Of a stretch of 64,000 bases of DNA, positions 1-9,305 are shown piece by piece. The notes under the pieces were generated by a model, which saw only the letters and a list, made by a program, of their open reading frames with translations, was not told the origin of the DNA and made no database searches. The position numbers were made by a program, and so were the translations under genes. The stretch comes from Thiovibrio frasassiensis (GTDB taxonomy: Bacteria; Desulfobacterota; Desulfobulbia; Desulfobulbales; Desulfurivibrionaceae): positions 1,207,530 through 1,271,529 of the forward strand of contig NZ_JAPHEH010000001.1 in assembly GCF_029607905.1 (NCBI RefSeq), in the 5' to 3' direction. Numbering within the stretch: the first letter of the stretch is position 1; each line of letters opens with the position of its first letter.

Positions 1-503
1 GTCCAGGCCTGGCCGCGCCAGCTTCCAACCCTGCGACCGCCAAACCGCCGATTCATATTGAGGCGGATAGGATGGTTTCGCTGAAAGACGATAACGCGGT
101 TCTTTTTTCCGGAAACGTCGATGCCAAGCAGGGCCAGTTGGTGATCCGCGCCGCGGAAATGACGGTGTACTATCTTTCCAGCGAAGAAAAAGCCAGCAGG
201 CCCCAGAGCGAGGAGCGGAGTCTGAAGAAGCTTTTTGCCTCGGGCAATGTGGAAATCCAGAATGAGGGGATGACCGGCACCGGCGACAAAATGGAGTACT
301 ATGAAGCCGAGCGCAAAATGATTCTCATCGGCAACAGCAAGGTCTGGCAGGACAACAACCTCGTTACCGGCCATACCGTTGTCGTGTTTCTCGACCAGGG
401 CAAGAGCATCGCCGAGCGGGGCGAGAAGAAGGGCGAGCGGGTCAAGGCCTTTTTCTATCCCGGCGGCCAAGGCCCGGAGAAAGAAGGGAAGAGTGCAAAG
501 TGA
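1..503 (+). CDS. lptA: LptA/OstA-like LPS transport protein, 5'-truncated by window edge
   Basis: Periplasmic bridge protein of the Lpt lipopolysaccharide export machine, carrying LPS from the inner-membrane LptBFGC complex to the outer membrane. The open frame runs in from the left edge (codons start at base 3), so the true start and most of the signal peptide are missing. The readable part begins with an Ala/Pro-rich stretch, then IHIEADRMVSLKDDNAVLFS and a body of alternating beta-strand pattern (FSGNVDAKQGQLVIRAAEM, FASGNVEIQNEGMTGTGD), the hallmark of the OstA/LptA beta-jellyroll. The charged C-terminal tail is low complexity. lptB follows after about 115 bp, the standard Lpt arrangement next to rpoN. 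An internal Met at 72 is not the likely start, because recognisable homologous sequence lies upstream of it. Confidence 0.88.
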   Translation, partial: PGLAAPASNPATAKPPIHIEADRMVSLKDDNAVLFSGNVDAKQGQLVIRAAEMTVYYLSSEEKASRPQSEERSLKKLFASGNVEIQNEGMTGTGDKMEYYEAERKMILIGNSKVWQDNNLVTGHTVVVFLDQGKSIAERGEKKGERVKAFFYPGGQGPEKEGKSAK

Positions 504-618
504 AGAGTGCACAATCAACAGACTACCCCATGCGCACTGTCGGTTGTGCGGGACCCTCGTTATTTTTTAACTTTTCCTTCTTAACTTTTCCTTGCTCATT
601 ATTCCCCCGGAGGCTTCC

Positions 619-1341
619 GTGTCTGTTCTAGAAACAAAAGATATTGTCAAACGGTATAAGGCCCGGACGGTTGTCGACGGGATCAGTCTGCGGGTTGAAA
701 CCGGCACGGTGGTCGGGTTGCTCGGGCCAAACGGCGCCGGGAAAACCACCACCTTCTATGCCATTGCCGGCTTTGTCCGGCCGGATGCCGGCGTTATCCT
801 GCTGGACGGGGAGGATATCACCGATCTGCCCATCCACCAGCGGGCCGGCAGAGGACTTTCCTATCTGCCCCAGGAATCTTCGGTTTTTAAAAAACTCACC
901 GTGGAAGAAAATGTCCGCATCGTCCTGGAGCCGCTTGGCCTTGGTAAGGCCGAGATCAACAGCCGGGTGGGCCAGCTCATGGAAGATCTGAAGATCTCCC
1001 ATTTGGCCGGCAACCGGGGGCATTCGCTCTCCGGAGGCGAACGCCGCCGGGTGGAGATCATGCGGGCCCTGGCTACGAATCCGCATTTTATTCTCCTGGA
1101 TGAGCCGTTTGCCGGCATCGATCCGTTATCGGTGGCCGATCTGCAGCAGATCATCGGGAATCTGAAAACCCGCGGCCTGGGGGTGCTCATCTCCGATCAC
1201 AATGTCCGGGAAACCCTTTCCGTCTGCGATCAGGCCTATATCGTCAGCCAGGGCAAGATCCTCATCCATGGCGGCGCCGATGAGATTGTCGGCAGTGAGG
1301 AAGCCCGGCGGATGTATCTCGGTGAAAACTTCACCTTGTAG
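619..1341 (+). CDS. lptB: LPS export ABC transporter ATP-binding protein LptB
   Basis: Cytoplasmic ATPase that powers LPS extraction by LptFG. All ABC motifs are present: Walker A GPNGAGKT (about residues 36-43), Q-loop LPQES, signature LSGGERRR, Walker B FILLDEPFAGID and the switch His in SDHN. At 240 aa it has the normal family length. I chose the GTG start at 619 because CGGAGG lies at 608-613 just upstream; a TTG at 592 would add nine residues with no ribosome binding site. It follows lptA and precedes rpoN, the classic lptAB-rpoN neighbourhood. Its stop codon shares its last base with the first base of a dispersed repeat (1341-1500). Confidence 0.96.
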   Translation: MSVLETKDIVKRYKARTVVDGISLRVETGTVVGLLGPNGAGKTTTFYAIAGFVRPDAGVILLDGEDITDLPIHQRAGRGLSYLPQESSVFKKLTVEENVRIVLEPLGLGKAEINSRVGQLMEDLKISHLAGNRGHSLSGGERRRVEIMRALATNPHFILLDEPFAGIDPLSVADLQQIIGNLKTRGLGVLISDHNVRETLSVCDQAYIVSQGKILIHGGADEIVGSEEARRMYLGENFTL

Positions 1342-1500
1342 TAACCGTTCAGCAGCACCGCATCCGCGTCGCAGTCTCGCTCGCTTAGCTTTCATCGGCC
1401 GGCTCATGTGCAATAGCCACTTCGCAGGCCTCTTTGTCGGACACTTCTGCCGACACTTGACACGCGCATCTGCGGCAGCAGCGAAGCGGCGCGGCTGGTT
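1341..1500 (+). repeat. dispersed structured repeat, copy A (after lptB)
   Basis: This 160-bp non-coding stretch matches two other places in the window (4063-4181, and 57922-58091 in reverse complement). Shared blocks in order are GTAAC(C/T)GTTCAGCAGCACC, CATCGGCC, a CAATAGC-type block, and CGGCAGCAGCGAAGCGGCGC. The left end begins on the last base of the lptB stop codon. The right terminal repeat is degraded here. An inner hairpin TGTCGG/CCGACA is kept. No coding potential is seen. Confidence 0.8.
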
Positions 1501-1581
1501 TTTGGTGCCTTGTGGAATGATTTCTTCCTGACAGCCATCGCAACAAAATACCCTTTCTTTCTTCGTTCCCTTAAATTCTTC

Positions 1582-1660
1582 TTGCAAAAACCTTGCCGTC
1601 ATGGAGTATTATACTCACACAAGGGCCGCGCAATCCCGCGCCGCACCCTGTGTGTCTTTT
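1582..1660 (+). promoter_or_regulatory. possible rpoN promoter plus leader hairpin
   Basis: TTGCAA at 1582-1587 and TATTAT at 1607-1612 (19-bp spacer) could be a sigma-70 promoter for rpoN. It is followed by an inverted repeat (CACACA at 1616-1621 with TGTGTG at 1649-1654, GC-rich interior) ending in TCTTTT. The hairpin could be a leader structure or the terminator of lptB transcription. Both roles are inferred from sequence pattern only. Confidence 0.35.
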
Positions 1661-1682
1661 GCAGTAAAGGATTTCGGCGAAC

Positions 1683-3146
1683 ATGGCTCTTGAACTGAGA
1701 CAGCAACTGAAACTCAGCCAGCAACTGGTGATGACCCCCCAGTTGCAGCAGGCGATCAAGTTGCTGCAGCTTTCCCGGCTTGAGCTTGCCGAAACCATCC
1801 AGCAGGAAATCGAGATCAACCCGGTGCTGGAAGAAGCGACGGACACCCAGGATCAGGGCGAGGCAGAGCATGAAGGCAATGGCCCGGATCAGATGGACAT
1901 TGCCGTGGTCGAGCCGGAACGGACCACCGAGGTCCAGATGGAAAACGACTCTTCCTTGCGGGAGATCGACTGGGAAAATTACAGCAACGAATATGAAAGC
2001 GGTTTCTCCAGCCGGGGCCGGGATGACAACGACCTGCCCTCCCGCCTTGACATCCTGACCGCCAAACCGGACCTGCATTCCCATCTTTCCTGGCAACTGA
2101 CTCTGTCCCATCTTACGGCAGAGGAGCAGGAGGTCGGCCATTTCGTTATCGGCAACCTGGACCGGGATGGTTTTCTGGTGGTGACGGAGGCGGAAATTTC
2201 CGAAGGCACGGGCTGTGACGCTGAGTTGGCCCACCGCATGATCAGTGTGGTCCAGGAGATGGACCCGGCCGGGGTCGGGGCGCGGGATCTTAAGGATTGC
2301 CTGCTCTTGCAGCTTGCCCGTTTGGGGCTTGGGGTTTCCCTGGCCGCGACCATCGTCCGGGAGCATCTGCATACCCTGGAAAACAGAAATTTCGGGGCCA
2401 TTGCCAGGGCTACGGGCCGGCCCATCGAGGAAATCCTCAGCGCGATCACGGTGATTACCGCCCTGGACCCGCATCCGGGCAGGATCTATTCCGAAGAGGA
2501 GCCCCAGTACATCATCCCCGATGTCTATGTGCACAAGATCGGCGGGGAATATGTCATTCTTCTAAACGATGAAGGGCTGCCCCGGCTCAAGGTCAGCAAC
2601 TATTACAAGGATATCCTGAAAAAAGATTCCGGCGCCCCGGCCGACACCAAGAATTACGTGCAAGAGAAACTCAAATCGGCCCTTTGGCTGATAAAAAGTA
2701 TCCATCAGCGGCAACGCACCATCTACCGGGTGGTGGAATCGCTCCTTAAGTTTCAGCACGATTTTTTTGAGAAAGGGGTCGCCCATCTGAAGCCCCTGGT
2801 CTTGCGCGATGTGGCCGAGGATCTCGGCATGCACGAATCGACGATCAGCCGGGTGACGAGTAACAAGTACGTGCATACCCCCCAAGGCACCTTTGAGTTG
2901 AAATATTTCTTCAACTCCGCCATCAGCCGCCATGACGGCGGCGACGCCATGGCCTCGGAAAGCATTAAGGAGCGGATCCGTAGTATTATTGCTGGTGAAG
3001 ACCATCAAGACCCCTTGAGCGACAATGCCATTGCCGAGATCTTCGCCAAAGAGGATATCAAGCTGGCGCGGCGGACCGTGGCCAAGTACCGGGAGCAGAT
3101 TGGGATTCTCCCGTCCAAGTTCCGAAAAAAACCCAAACTGAGCTGA
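1683..3146 (+). CDS. rpoN: RNA polymerase sigma-54 factor RpoN
   Basis: Alternative sigma factor that directs RNA polymerase to -24/-12 promoters together with AAA+ activators. The 487-aa length is normal. The N-terminal Gln/Leu-rich activator-interacting region is clear (LELRQQLKLSQQLVMTPQLQ, residues 3-22), followed by an acidic linker (about 50-110), the core-binding domain, a helix-turn-helix near LGMHESTISRVTSNKYV, and the C-terminal RpoN box ARRTVAKYRE that recognises the -24 element. The start is ATG with AAGGA about 11 bases upstream. rapZ follows directly; the hpf and ptsN genes often found between rpoN and rapZ are absent here. Confidence 0.97.
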   Translation: MALELRQQLKLSQQLVMTPQLQQAIKLLQLSRLELAETIQQEIEINPVLEEATDTQDQGEAEHEGNGPDQMDIAVVEPERTTEVQMENDSSLREIDWENYSNEYESGFSSRGRDDNDLPSRLDILTAKPDLHSHLSWQLTLSHLTAEEQEVGHFVIGNLDRDGFLVVTEAEISEGTGCDAELAHRMISVVQEMDPAGVGARDLKDCLLLQLARLGLGVSLAATIVREHLHTLENRNFGAIARATGRPIEEILSAITVITALDPHPGRIYSEEEPQYIIPDVYVHKIGGEYVILLNDEGLPRLKVSNYYKDILKKDSGAPADTKNYVQEKLKSALWLIKSIHQRQRTIYRVVESLLKFQHDFFEKGVAHLKPLVLRDVAEDLGMHESTISRVTSNKYVHTPQGTFELKYFFNSAISRHDGGDAMASESIKERIRSIIAGEDHQDPLSDNAIAEIFAKEDIKLARRTVAKYREQIGILPSKFRKKPKLS

Positions 3147-3188
3147 CCCGGATGCCTGTCTTCCCCTTTGCCGGAGCCTTGTCACGCC

Positions 3189-4061
3189 ATGTCTGAACCC
3201 GCCATCCCGCCACTAACCCTGACCATCATCACCGGCCTTTCCGGGGCAGGCAAGTCCACGGCCCTCAATGTTTTTGAGGATGCCGGGTTTCTCTGTATCG
3301 ATAACCTCCCTGTTTTTCTCCTCCTGCCCCTGCTCGACGGCATGGCCCGGAAAGCTGATGGGCCCCACCGCCTGGCTCTGGTCATGGATGCCAGGGATGC
3401 CGAGCTTGCCCCCGCTCTGGCCGGAGTATTGAAGGAAGTGAAGCCCAAGGTCACGCTGGCGCAGATCGTTTTTCTCGAGGCCAATGACACGGTTCTGCTC
3501 CGGCGTTACAGTCAGCTGCGCCGCGCCCACCCCCTGGCTCAGGTCGGTTTGGTTCAGGACGGGATTGCCTCCGAAAAGACGCGTTTGGCCGGTCTTCGCC
3601 ACCTGGCTGACCGGGTGATCGACACCAGCAATCTCACCCCCACCGAGCTGCGGCATAAGCTCCTGCAGCACGATGCTTCTCCGGTTGCCGACATGCGGGT
3701 GAACATCCTTTCTTTTGGCCATAAACATGGCTTGCCAAGCGAGGCAGACTTGTTGTTTGATGTCCGTTTTTTGCCAAACCCCTATTATGTGGCAGAGCTC
3801 AAGGAAAAAACCGGGCGCGATGCGGCGGTGGCTGCGCATGCCTTGGCAAATGAGAGCGGCCGCAAATTTTTCGCCCACCTTTCCGGGCTGCTTGATTTTT
3901 TGCTGCCGGAATTCGAACAGGCTGGCAAGGCCTATCTCACCATCGCCGTTGGCTGTACCGGCGGGAAACACCGCTCCGTCGCGGTGGCCGAGGAGGTTCA
4001 TCGCCATCTTGCCGGGGGCAAATGGGTGGTGAAGCTCTTCCATCGTGATCTGGACAAATAG
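3189..4061 (+). CDS. rapZ: RapZ family RNase adapter / nucleotide-binding protein
   Basis: P-loop protein of the RapZ (YvcJ/YhbJ) family; in enterobacteria RapZ is an RNA-binding adapter that guides RNase E to the GlmZ sRNA and so controls amino-sugar synthesis. Walker A is GLSGAGKS (residues 16-23), followed by the conserved CIDNLP segment, and the C-terminal signature GCTGGKHRSVAVAE is intact. It is 290 aa from ATG 3189; a TTG at 3168 would add seven residues, and neither start has a strong ribosome binding site. It lies 42 bp after rpoN, probably co-transcribed. Whether a GlmZ-type target exists in this organism is unknown. A dispersed repeat begins two bases after the stop. Confidence 0.94.
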   Translation: MSEPAIPPLTLTIITGLSGAGKSTALNVFEDAGFLCIDNLPVFLLLPLLDGMARKADGPHRLALVMDARDAELAPALAGVLKEVKPKVTLAQIVFLEANDTVLLRRYSQLRRAHPLAQVGLVQDGIASEKTRLAGLRHLADRVIDTSNLTPTELRHKLLQHDASPVADMRVNILSFGHKHGLPSEADLLFDVRFLPNPYYVAELKEKTGRDAAVAAHALANESGRKFFAHLSGLLDFLLPEFEQAGKAYLTIAVGCTGGKHRSVAVAEEVHRHLAGGKWVVKLFHRDLDK

Positions 4062-4062
4062 G

Positions 4063-4181
4063 GTAACTGTCCAGCAGCACCGCATCTGCTTTGTCATCGG
4101 CCTGCTCATTGCAATAGCACACTTCGCTGGCCTCTTTCGCGCATCTGCGGCAGCAGCGAAGCGGCGCTGCTGAACATTTAC
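4063..4181 (+). repeat. dispersed structured repeat, copy B (after rapZ)
   Basis: A 119-bp element, the shortest and best delimited copy. It starts GTAACTGTCCAGCAGCACCG and ends with the approximate reverse complement GCGGCGCTGCTGAACATTTAC, giving terminal inverted repeats of about 20 bp with few mismatches. The inner hairpin of copies A and C is missing, as if deleted. It begins one base after the rapZ stop codon and contains no reading frame of note. Confidence 0.82.
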
Positions 4182-4285
4182 CCCCCCCCTTATTGATTTG
4201 CTATTTTTTTGCTTTAAGCTGGATCGTTGTCAAATAAAAAAACAAGGCGAAAGGCGCACAAGCGACCTGGGCCTGATGAGCGCAT

Positions 4286-4999
4286 ATGATGGAAACACCA
4301 CTATTGGATTGGCAGGCAATAGACACGGTCCTGTTGGACATGGACGGCACCTTGCTGGACCGGCATTTTGACGATTATTTCTGGGAGCATTATGTGCCGG
4401 AGCACTATGCTCTGGAGCATGACCTTTCCATCGACGAGGCAAGGCAAGAGCTGTTGTCTCGCTATAAGGGCAGGGAGGGCACCCTCGCCTGGACCGATCT
4501 GGATTTCTGGTCCAATGAGCTGGGGCTTGATATCCCGGCCCTTAAAATGAAGATCAATCACCTTATCGGCGTACATCCCCATGTGGTGGTCTTTCTCAGG
4601 TTTTGTCGCGCGGCCGGCAAGAAGATCTATCTGGTGACCAACGCCCACAGCAAGACCCTGGCCATCAAGATGGAAAAAACGGCGCTGACCGGATATTTTG
4701 ACCGGATCATCTGTGCGGAAGAGGTTGGGATGGCCAAGGAAGATCCGCGCTTCTGGCAAGGGCTGGAAGCGATGCTGGGCTATGAGAAAGAAAGAACCAT
4801 GCTGGCCGATGACACCGCAAAGGTGTTGGCCTCTGCCCGGCAGTACGGCATGGGCTTTCTTGTCTTTGTTGCCCGCCCCAGCAGCCGCAAGCCGGTTGCC
4901 CGTTCAGAGGAGTTCCCTTCGGTGGTCGACTTTAAGGAGCTGATCCCTGAGACACACAAGGGATATGTTCCAGGATTCAGCTCAATCTCTCTGGAATGA
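4286..4999 (+). CDS. yrfG: HAD-superfamily hydrolase, YrfG-like (GMP/IMP nucleotidase)
   Basis: Cytoplasmic phosphatase of the haloacid dehalogenase superfamily. Motif I is DTVLLDMDGTLLD (nucleophile Asp near residue 18), motif II is YLVTNAH, motif III has the Lys in MAKEDPRFW, and motif IV is MLADDTAKVL. The segments FDDYFWEHYVPEHYA and DLDFWSNELGLDI resemble E. coli YrfG, a 5'-nucleotidase on GMP and IMP. The length (237 aa) is close to the family, with a short extra C-terminal tail. Two adjacent ATG codons (4286, 4289) are possible starts and no clear ribosome binding site is seen. It stands alone between two repeat-containing intergenic regions. The substrate is inferred by similarity. 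Confidence 0.85.
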   Translation: MMETPLLDWQAIDTVLLDMDGTLLDRHFDDYFWEHYVPEHYALEHDLSIDEARQELLSRYKGREGTLAWTDLDFWSNELGLDIPALKMKINHLIGVHPHVVVFLRFCRAAGKKIYLVTNAHSKTLAIKMEKTALTGYFDRIICAEEVGMAKEDPRFWQGLEAMLGYEKERTMLADDTAKVLASARQYGMGFLVFVARPSSRKPVARSEEFPSVVDFKELIPETHKGYVPGFSSISLE

Positions 5000-5022
5000 A
5001 TCGGAATTGTTTTAAACAAGTG

Positions 5023-5119
5023 CTTCGACAGGGCTCTCCTGAGCATGGTCGAAGGGCTCAGCACGAACGGAATCTCAATGAATTAAGTGATTTCCGTTCA
5101 TCCTGACCCCGTCGAAGGA
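5023..5119. repeat. intergenic inverted repeat, CTTCGACAGG...GAACGG type
   Basis: Two nested dyads: CTTCGAC (5023-5029) with GTCGAAG (5048-5054), and a larger arm at about 5047-5072 matched by a reverse-complement arm at about 5092-5119 (GAACGGAA against TTCCGTTC, GTCGAAGG at the far end). The CTTCGACAGGCTCAGCACGAACGG word resembles a repeat I know from intergenic regions of many proteobacteria. A half copy lies at 10787-10810. Confidence 0.7.
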
Positions 5120-5212
5120 TCGCTGTTTTGCGGCTATTGTTAAAGGGTTTTGTCGCATGCACCTGTCCCTGCGTATCCCAGCCTTGAATCTGTGAACCCC
5201 AAAGGAACAATC

Positions 5213-5602
5213 ATGCACGAAAAAGAACGGGCGGAAATGATCGCGGTTATTGGCGATTTCTTGGAGCTGGGCCATGTGGAGAACATCATGGCCATGTTCA
5301 GGCAGGACCCTTCTCTCTACGCGCTCAGCGGCGAGCTGCTGCGTGATGAGCGCTTTCGGGTGCGGATGGGGATGGCGGTGCTTTTTGAAGAGATGATGGC
5401 TATCCACCCGCAGGAGGTGGCGCTCGCTATTCCCTCCTTGCTTCCGGTGCTCAGTGAGGAGACGGTGTGGATGCGGGGGGAGGCCGTGACCCTGCTGGGC
5501 ATCATCGGCACCACCGAGGCGTTGGCCCACCTCAAGCCCCTGGCCGATGACCCGGAGCCGCAGATCCGGGAGATGGTGGGGGATATTCTCAGTGAAAAGT
5601 GA
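5213..5602 (+). CDS. HEAT-repeat protein
   Basis: A 129-aa, all-helical, acidic protein. Two or three HEAT-like helical pairs can be seen, including RVRMGMAVLFEEMMAIHP, VALAIPSLLPVLSE, VWMRGEAVTLLGIIG and ALAHLKPLADDPEPQIREMV. The repeat consensus with DPEPQIRE is typical of HEAT/PBS-lyase-type scaffolds. There is no signal peptide or catalytic motif. The ATG at 5213 is preceded by AAAGGA at 5201-5206; a longer frame from 5150 lacks such a site and its extra residues look non-conserved. It converges on aspS, with a strong hairpin between the two. Function unknown; probably protein-protein interaction. Confidence 0.78.
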   Translation: MHEKERAEMIAVIGDFLELGHVENIMAMFRQDPSLYALSGELLRDERFRVRMGMAVLFEEMMAIHPQEVALAIPSLLPVLSEETVWMRGEAVTLLGIIGTTEALAHLKPLADDPEPQIREMVGDILSEK

Positions 5603-5608
5603 AGCGTT

Positions 5609-5668
5609 GAAAATGAAGAGTGAAAAGCGGAGAACTTTTAATTTTTAACTTTTCACTCTTCATTTTTC
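5609..5668. terminator. long AT-rich inverted repeat between convergent genes (bidirectional terminator)
   Basis: An 18-nt arm AAAATGAAGAGTGAAAAG (about 5610-5627) is matched exactly by its reverse complement at about 5649-5666, with T- and A-rich sequence in the loop. It lies between the stop codons of the HEAT protein gene and aspS, so it can end transcription from both sides. The same GTGAAAAGTGAA-type word recurs at 7482-7516 and in degenerate form near 495-590, so it also behaves as a dispersed repeat. Confidence 0.65.
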
Positions 5669-5677
5669 ACTGTTCTC

Positions 5678-7462
<1,785 letters not shown>

Positions 7463-7481
7463 AGGACTGCTCCTTTTAGGT

Positions 7482-7516
7482 AGTGAAAAATGAATAGTGA
7501 AAAGTGAAAAAAATTA
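7482..7516. repeat. GTGAAAAGTGAA-type repeat arm upstream of aspS
   Basis: A single arm, AGTGAAAAATGAATAGTGAA and onward, of the same word family as the inverted repeat at 5609-5668, so aspS is flanked on both sides. Just beyond it, at about 7512-7535, is a second recognisable intergenic word (TTAACGCAACGGCGCAGAGG). No coding potential is seen. Confidence 0.5.
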
Positions 7517-7572
7517 ACGCAACGGCGCAGAGGCGCGGGTGTGCGTAACCAAGATAGACCGTAGTATTATTC

Positions 7573-7677
7573 CGTCATTCCGGCGAAAGCCGGAGGTAAG
7601 CGAGCCAAGCGAGACTCCGATCCAGTTTTTTCAAGTATCGGCGGAAAGGTTGAACCCTGGTTTTCGTCGGGGTGACG
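7573..7677. repeat. CGTCATTCCGGCGAAAGCCGGA-type REP-like repeat
   Basis: It begins CGTCATTCCGGCGAAAGCCGG, which contains the small dyad CCGGC-GAAA-GCCGG, and ends GGGGTGACG, the reverse complement of CGTCA with flanking sequence, making an overall imperfect palindrome of about 105 bp. Words of this kind are widespread in proteobacterial intergenic DNA. It lies between hisS and aspS. Confidence 0.65.
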
Positions 7678-7717
7678 ATTTTTCCCGAGAGGACCAAGAA
7701 AACATCCTTTCTGTAGC

Positions 7718-9004
7718 CTATTGTTTGGTTTTCGCGATAGCCTCAATCAGCATCGCGCAGAAAGCCTCTTCCGTCCCCGCCAGAGCCACTTGCTGCTGCT
7801 CCTTGCTGCTCATATCGCGCAGCATCGCTTCGCCCTTGGCGAGCTCCTCCTCGCCCAGAATGAGGACAAAGCGCGCCTTGGCGCGGTCTGCTTGCTTCAT
7901 CTGGCTTTTCAGGCTCTTGCCCTCAAGATCCATACCCACCTGCAGCCCTTTGCGCCGCAACAGGTGCACCAGGGGAAACGCCCTGACCGCAGCCTCCTCG
8001 CCCAGGGCGGCGACAAAAAGGTCTGTGGCGGTCTCAGGGCAGGACCCTGCGTTCTGCTGGCCCAGCAGGAGGGCCAGCCGTTCCATGCCCATGGCAAAGC
8101 CGATGCCGGGCATGTTCTTGGCCCCGCCCAACTGTGCCACCAGCCCGTCGTAGCGGCCGCCTGCCCCCACCGCGCTCTGCGCGCCCAGGGCATCGGTGAC
8201 GAGCTCAAAGGTGGTGCGGGTGTAATAATCAAGGCCGCGGACCATGAAGGGGTTCACCGCGTAGGGAATTGCGAGGAGATCAAGGCTTGCCTTGGCCTGG
8301 CTGAAATGGTCCGCGCAGCCCGGGCAGAGATGCTCAAGGATGGAGGGCGCGTTCACATACTGCTCCTGGCAATGGCTGCTCTTGCAGTCCAGTACTCGGA
8401 GCGGGTTGCTTTGGCTGCGCCGCTGGCAATCTTCACAGATATGCTCTTTGCGGGCGGCCAGAAATTGTACCAGGGCCTCTTTGTAACCGGGCCGACAGGC
8501 CGGGCAACCCAGGGAGTTGATCTGCAGGCTCGTGGTAAGACCAAGCTCTTGCAGGATCAACCAGGCCATGGCGATCAGCTCGGCATCCAGACGGGGATGA
8601 TCCAAGCCCAACACCTCGACGCTCATCTGGTGAAACTGCCGCAGCCTCCCCTTTTGCGGGCGTTCATGCCGGAACATGGGGCCGATGGTATAGAGGCGCT
8701 GCACCGGCAGCCTGGTCTGCAGACCATGCTCGATAAAGGCCCGCAGGACCGAAGCGGTGCCTTCCGGCCGCATGGTGACCGAATCGCCGTTGCGGTCGGG
8801 AAAGGAGTACATCTCTTTTTCGACGATATCGGTGGCCTCACCGATGGAGCGGGCAAAGAGCTCGGTCTTTTCCAGGATCGGCACCCGGATCTCGGTGAAG
8901 CCGAAGCGCTGAAAGATATCCCTGGCCGTGGCCTCGATATGCTGCCAGACCCCGACCTCATCGGGGAGAATATCCTTGAAGCCTTTGAGGGCCTGAATGG
9001 TCAT
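7718..9004 (-). CDS. hisS: histidyl-tRNA synthetase
   Basis: Class II synthetase charging tRNA-His. The 428-aa product begins MTIQALKGFKDILPDEV and has motif 2 RHERPQKGRLRQFHQ, the His-specific loop LVRGLDYYTRTTFE, motif 3 near GFAMGMERLALLLG and a C-terminal anticodon-binding domain. A four-Cys pattern in the insertion (CPACRPG, CEDCQRR, CKSSHC, CPGC) suggests a zinc-binding knuckle, often seen in deltaproteobacterial HisRS. The ATG at 9004 was chosen because GAGG lies just upstream and the protein starts at the conserved position; a frame open to 9040 would add 12 unlikely residues. The aspS gene is downstream on the same strand. Confidence 0.96.
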   Translation of the reverse strand: MTIQALKGFKDILPDEVGVWQHIEATARDIFQRFGFTEIRVPILEKTELFARSIGEATDIVEKEMYSFPDRNGDSVTMRPEGTASVLRAFIEHGLQTRLPVQRLYTIGPMFRHERPQKGRLRQFHQMSVEVLGLDHPRLDAELIAMAWLILQELGLTTSLQINSLGCPACRPGYKEALVQFLAARKEHICEDCQRRSQSNPLRVLDCKSSHCQEQYVNAPSILEHLCPGCADHFSQAKASLDLLAIPYAVNPFMVRGLDYYTRTTFELVTDALGAQSAVGAGGRYDGLVAQLGGAKNMPGIGFAMGMERLALLLGQQNAGSCPETATDLFVAALGEEAAVRAFPLVHLLRRKGLQVGMDLEGKSLKSQMKQADRAKARFVLILGEEELAKGEAMLRDMSSKEQQQVALAGTEEAFCAMLIEAIAKTKQ

Positions 9005-9098
9005 CGTTTGCCTCGCCTGCACGGAAGAGATAAAAAACACCCAGCGATGTATCGCGGGGAAAATACGTCAATCAGAAATAATGGCAGAAAAACAGGTA

Positions 9099-9127
9099 TT
9101 CTTATCCCTTCTCCGGCAAAAAGTCAA
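9099..9127 (-). promoter_or_regulatory. possible sigma-70 promoter for hisS
   Basis: Read on the minus strand: TTGACT (9127-9122), 17-bp spacer, TAAGAA (9104-9099), about 95 bp before the hisS start. The -35 is good and the -10 weak. Assignment is by pattern only. Confidence 0.38.
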
Positions 9128-9222
9128 GAGAGGCAAGAGGGGAGAAGGTAAGCAAGGATAGTGAATGGGTAATTCGCCGGTGTTTGTCCGGACAGGCAAT
9201 TCTCCCCCAGTCAAATACTAAT

Positions 9223-9255
9223 AAAAAAAAGCCCTGCCGGAAATCCGGCAGGGCT
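9223..9255 (-). terminator. intrinsic terminator of the porin gene
   Basis: A perfect 12-bp stem (AGCCCTGCCGGA with TCCGGCAGGGCT, 9230-9255) with a tiny loop is followed on the minus strand by eight T residues (9230-9223). It lies about 50 bp after the porin stop codon. Textbook form. Confidence 0.92.
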
Positions 9256-9305
9256 TGATGTGAACAGCTTCCAACTAAACTGCTATGCGTAAGGCATAGA
9301 CAGGA

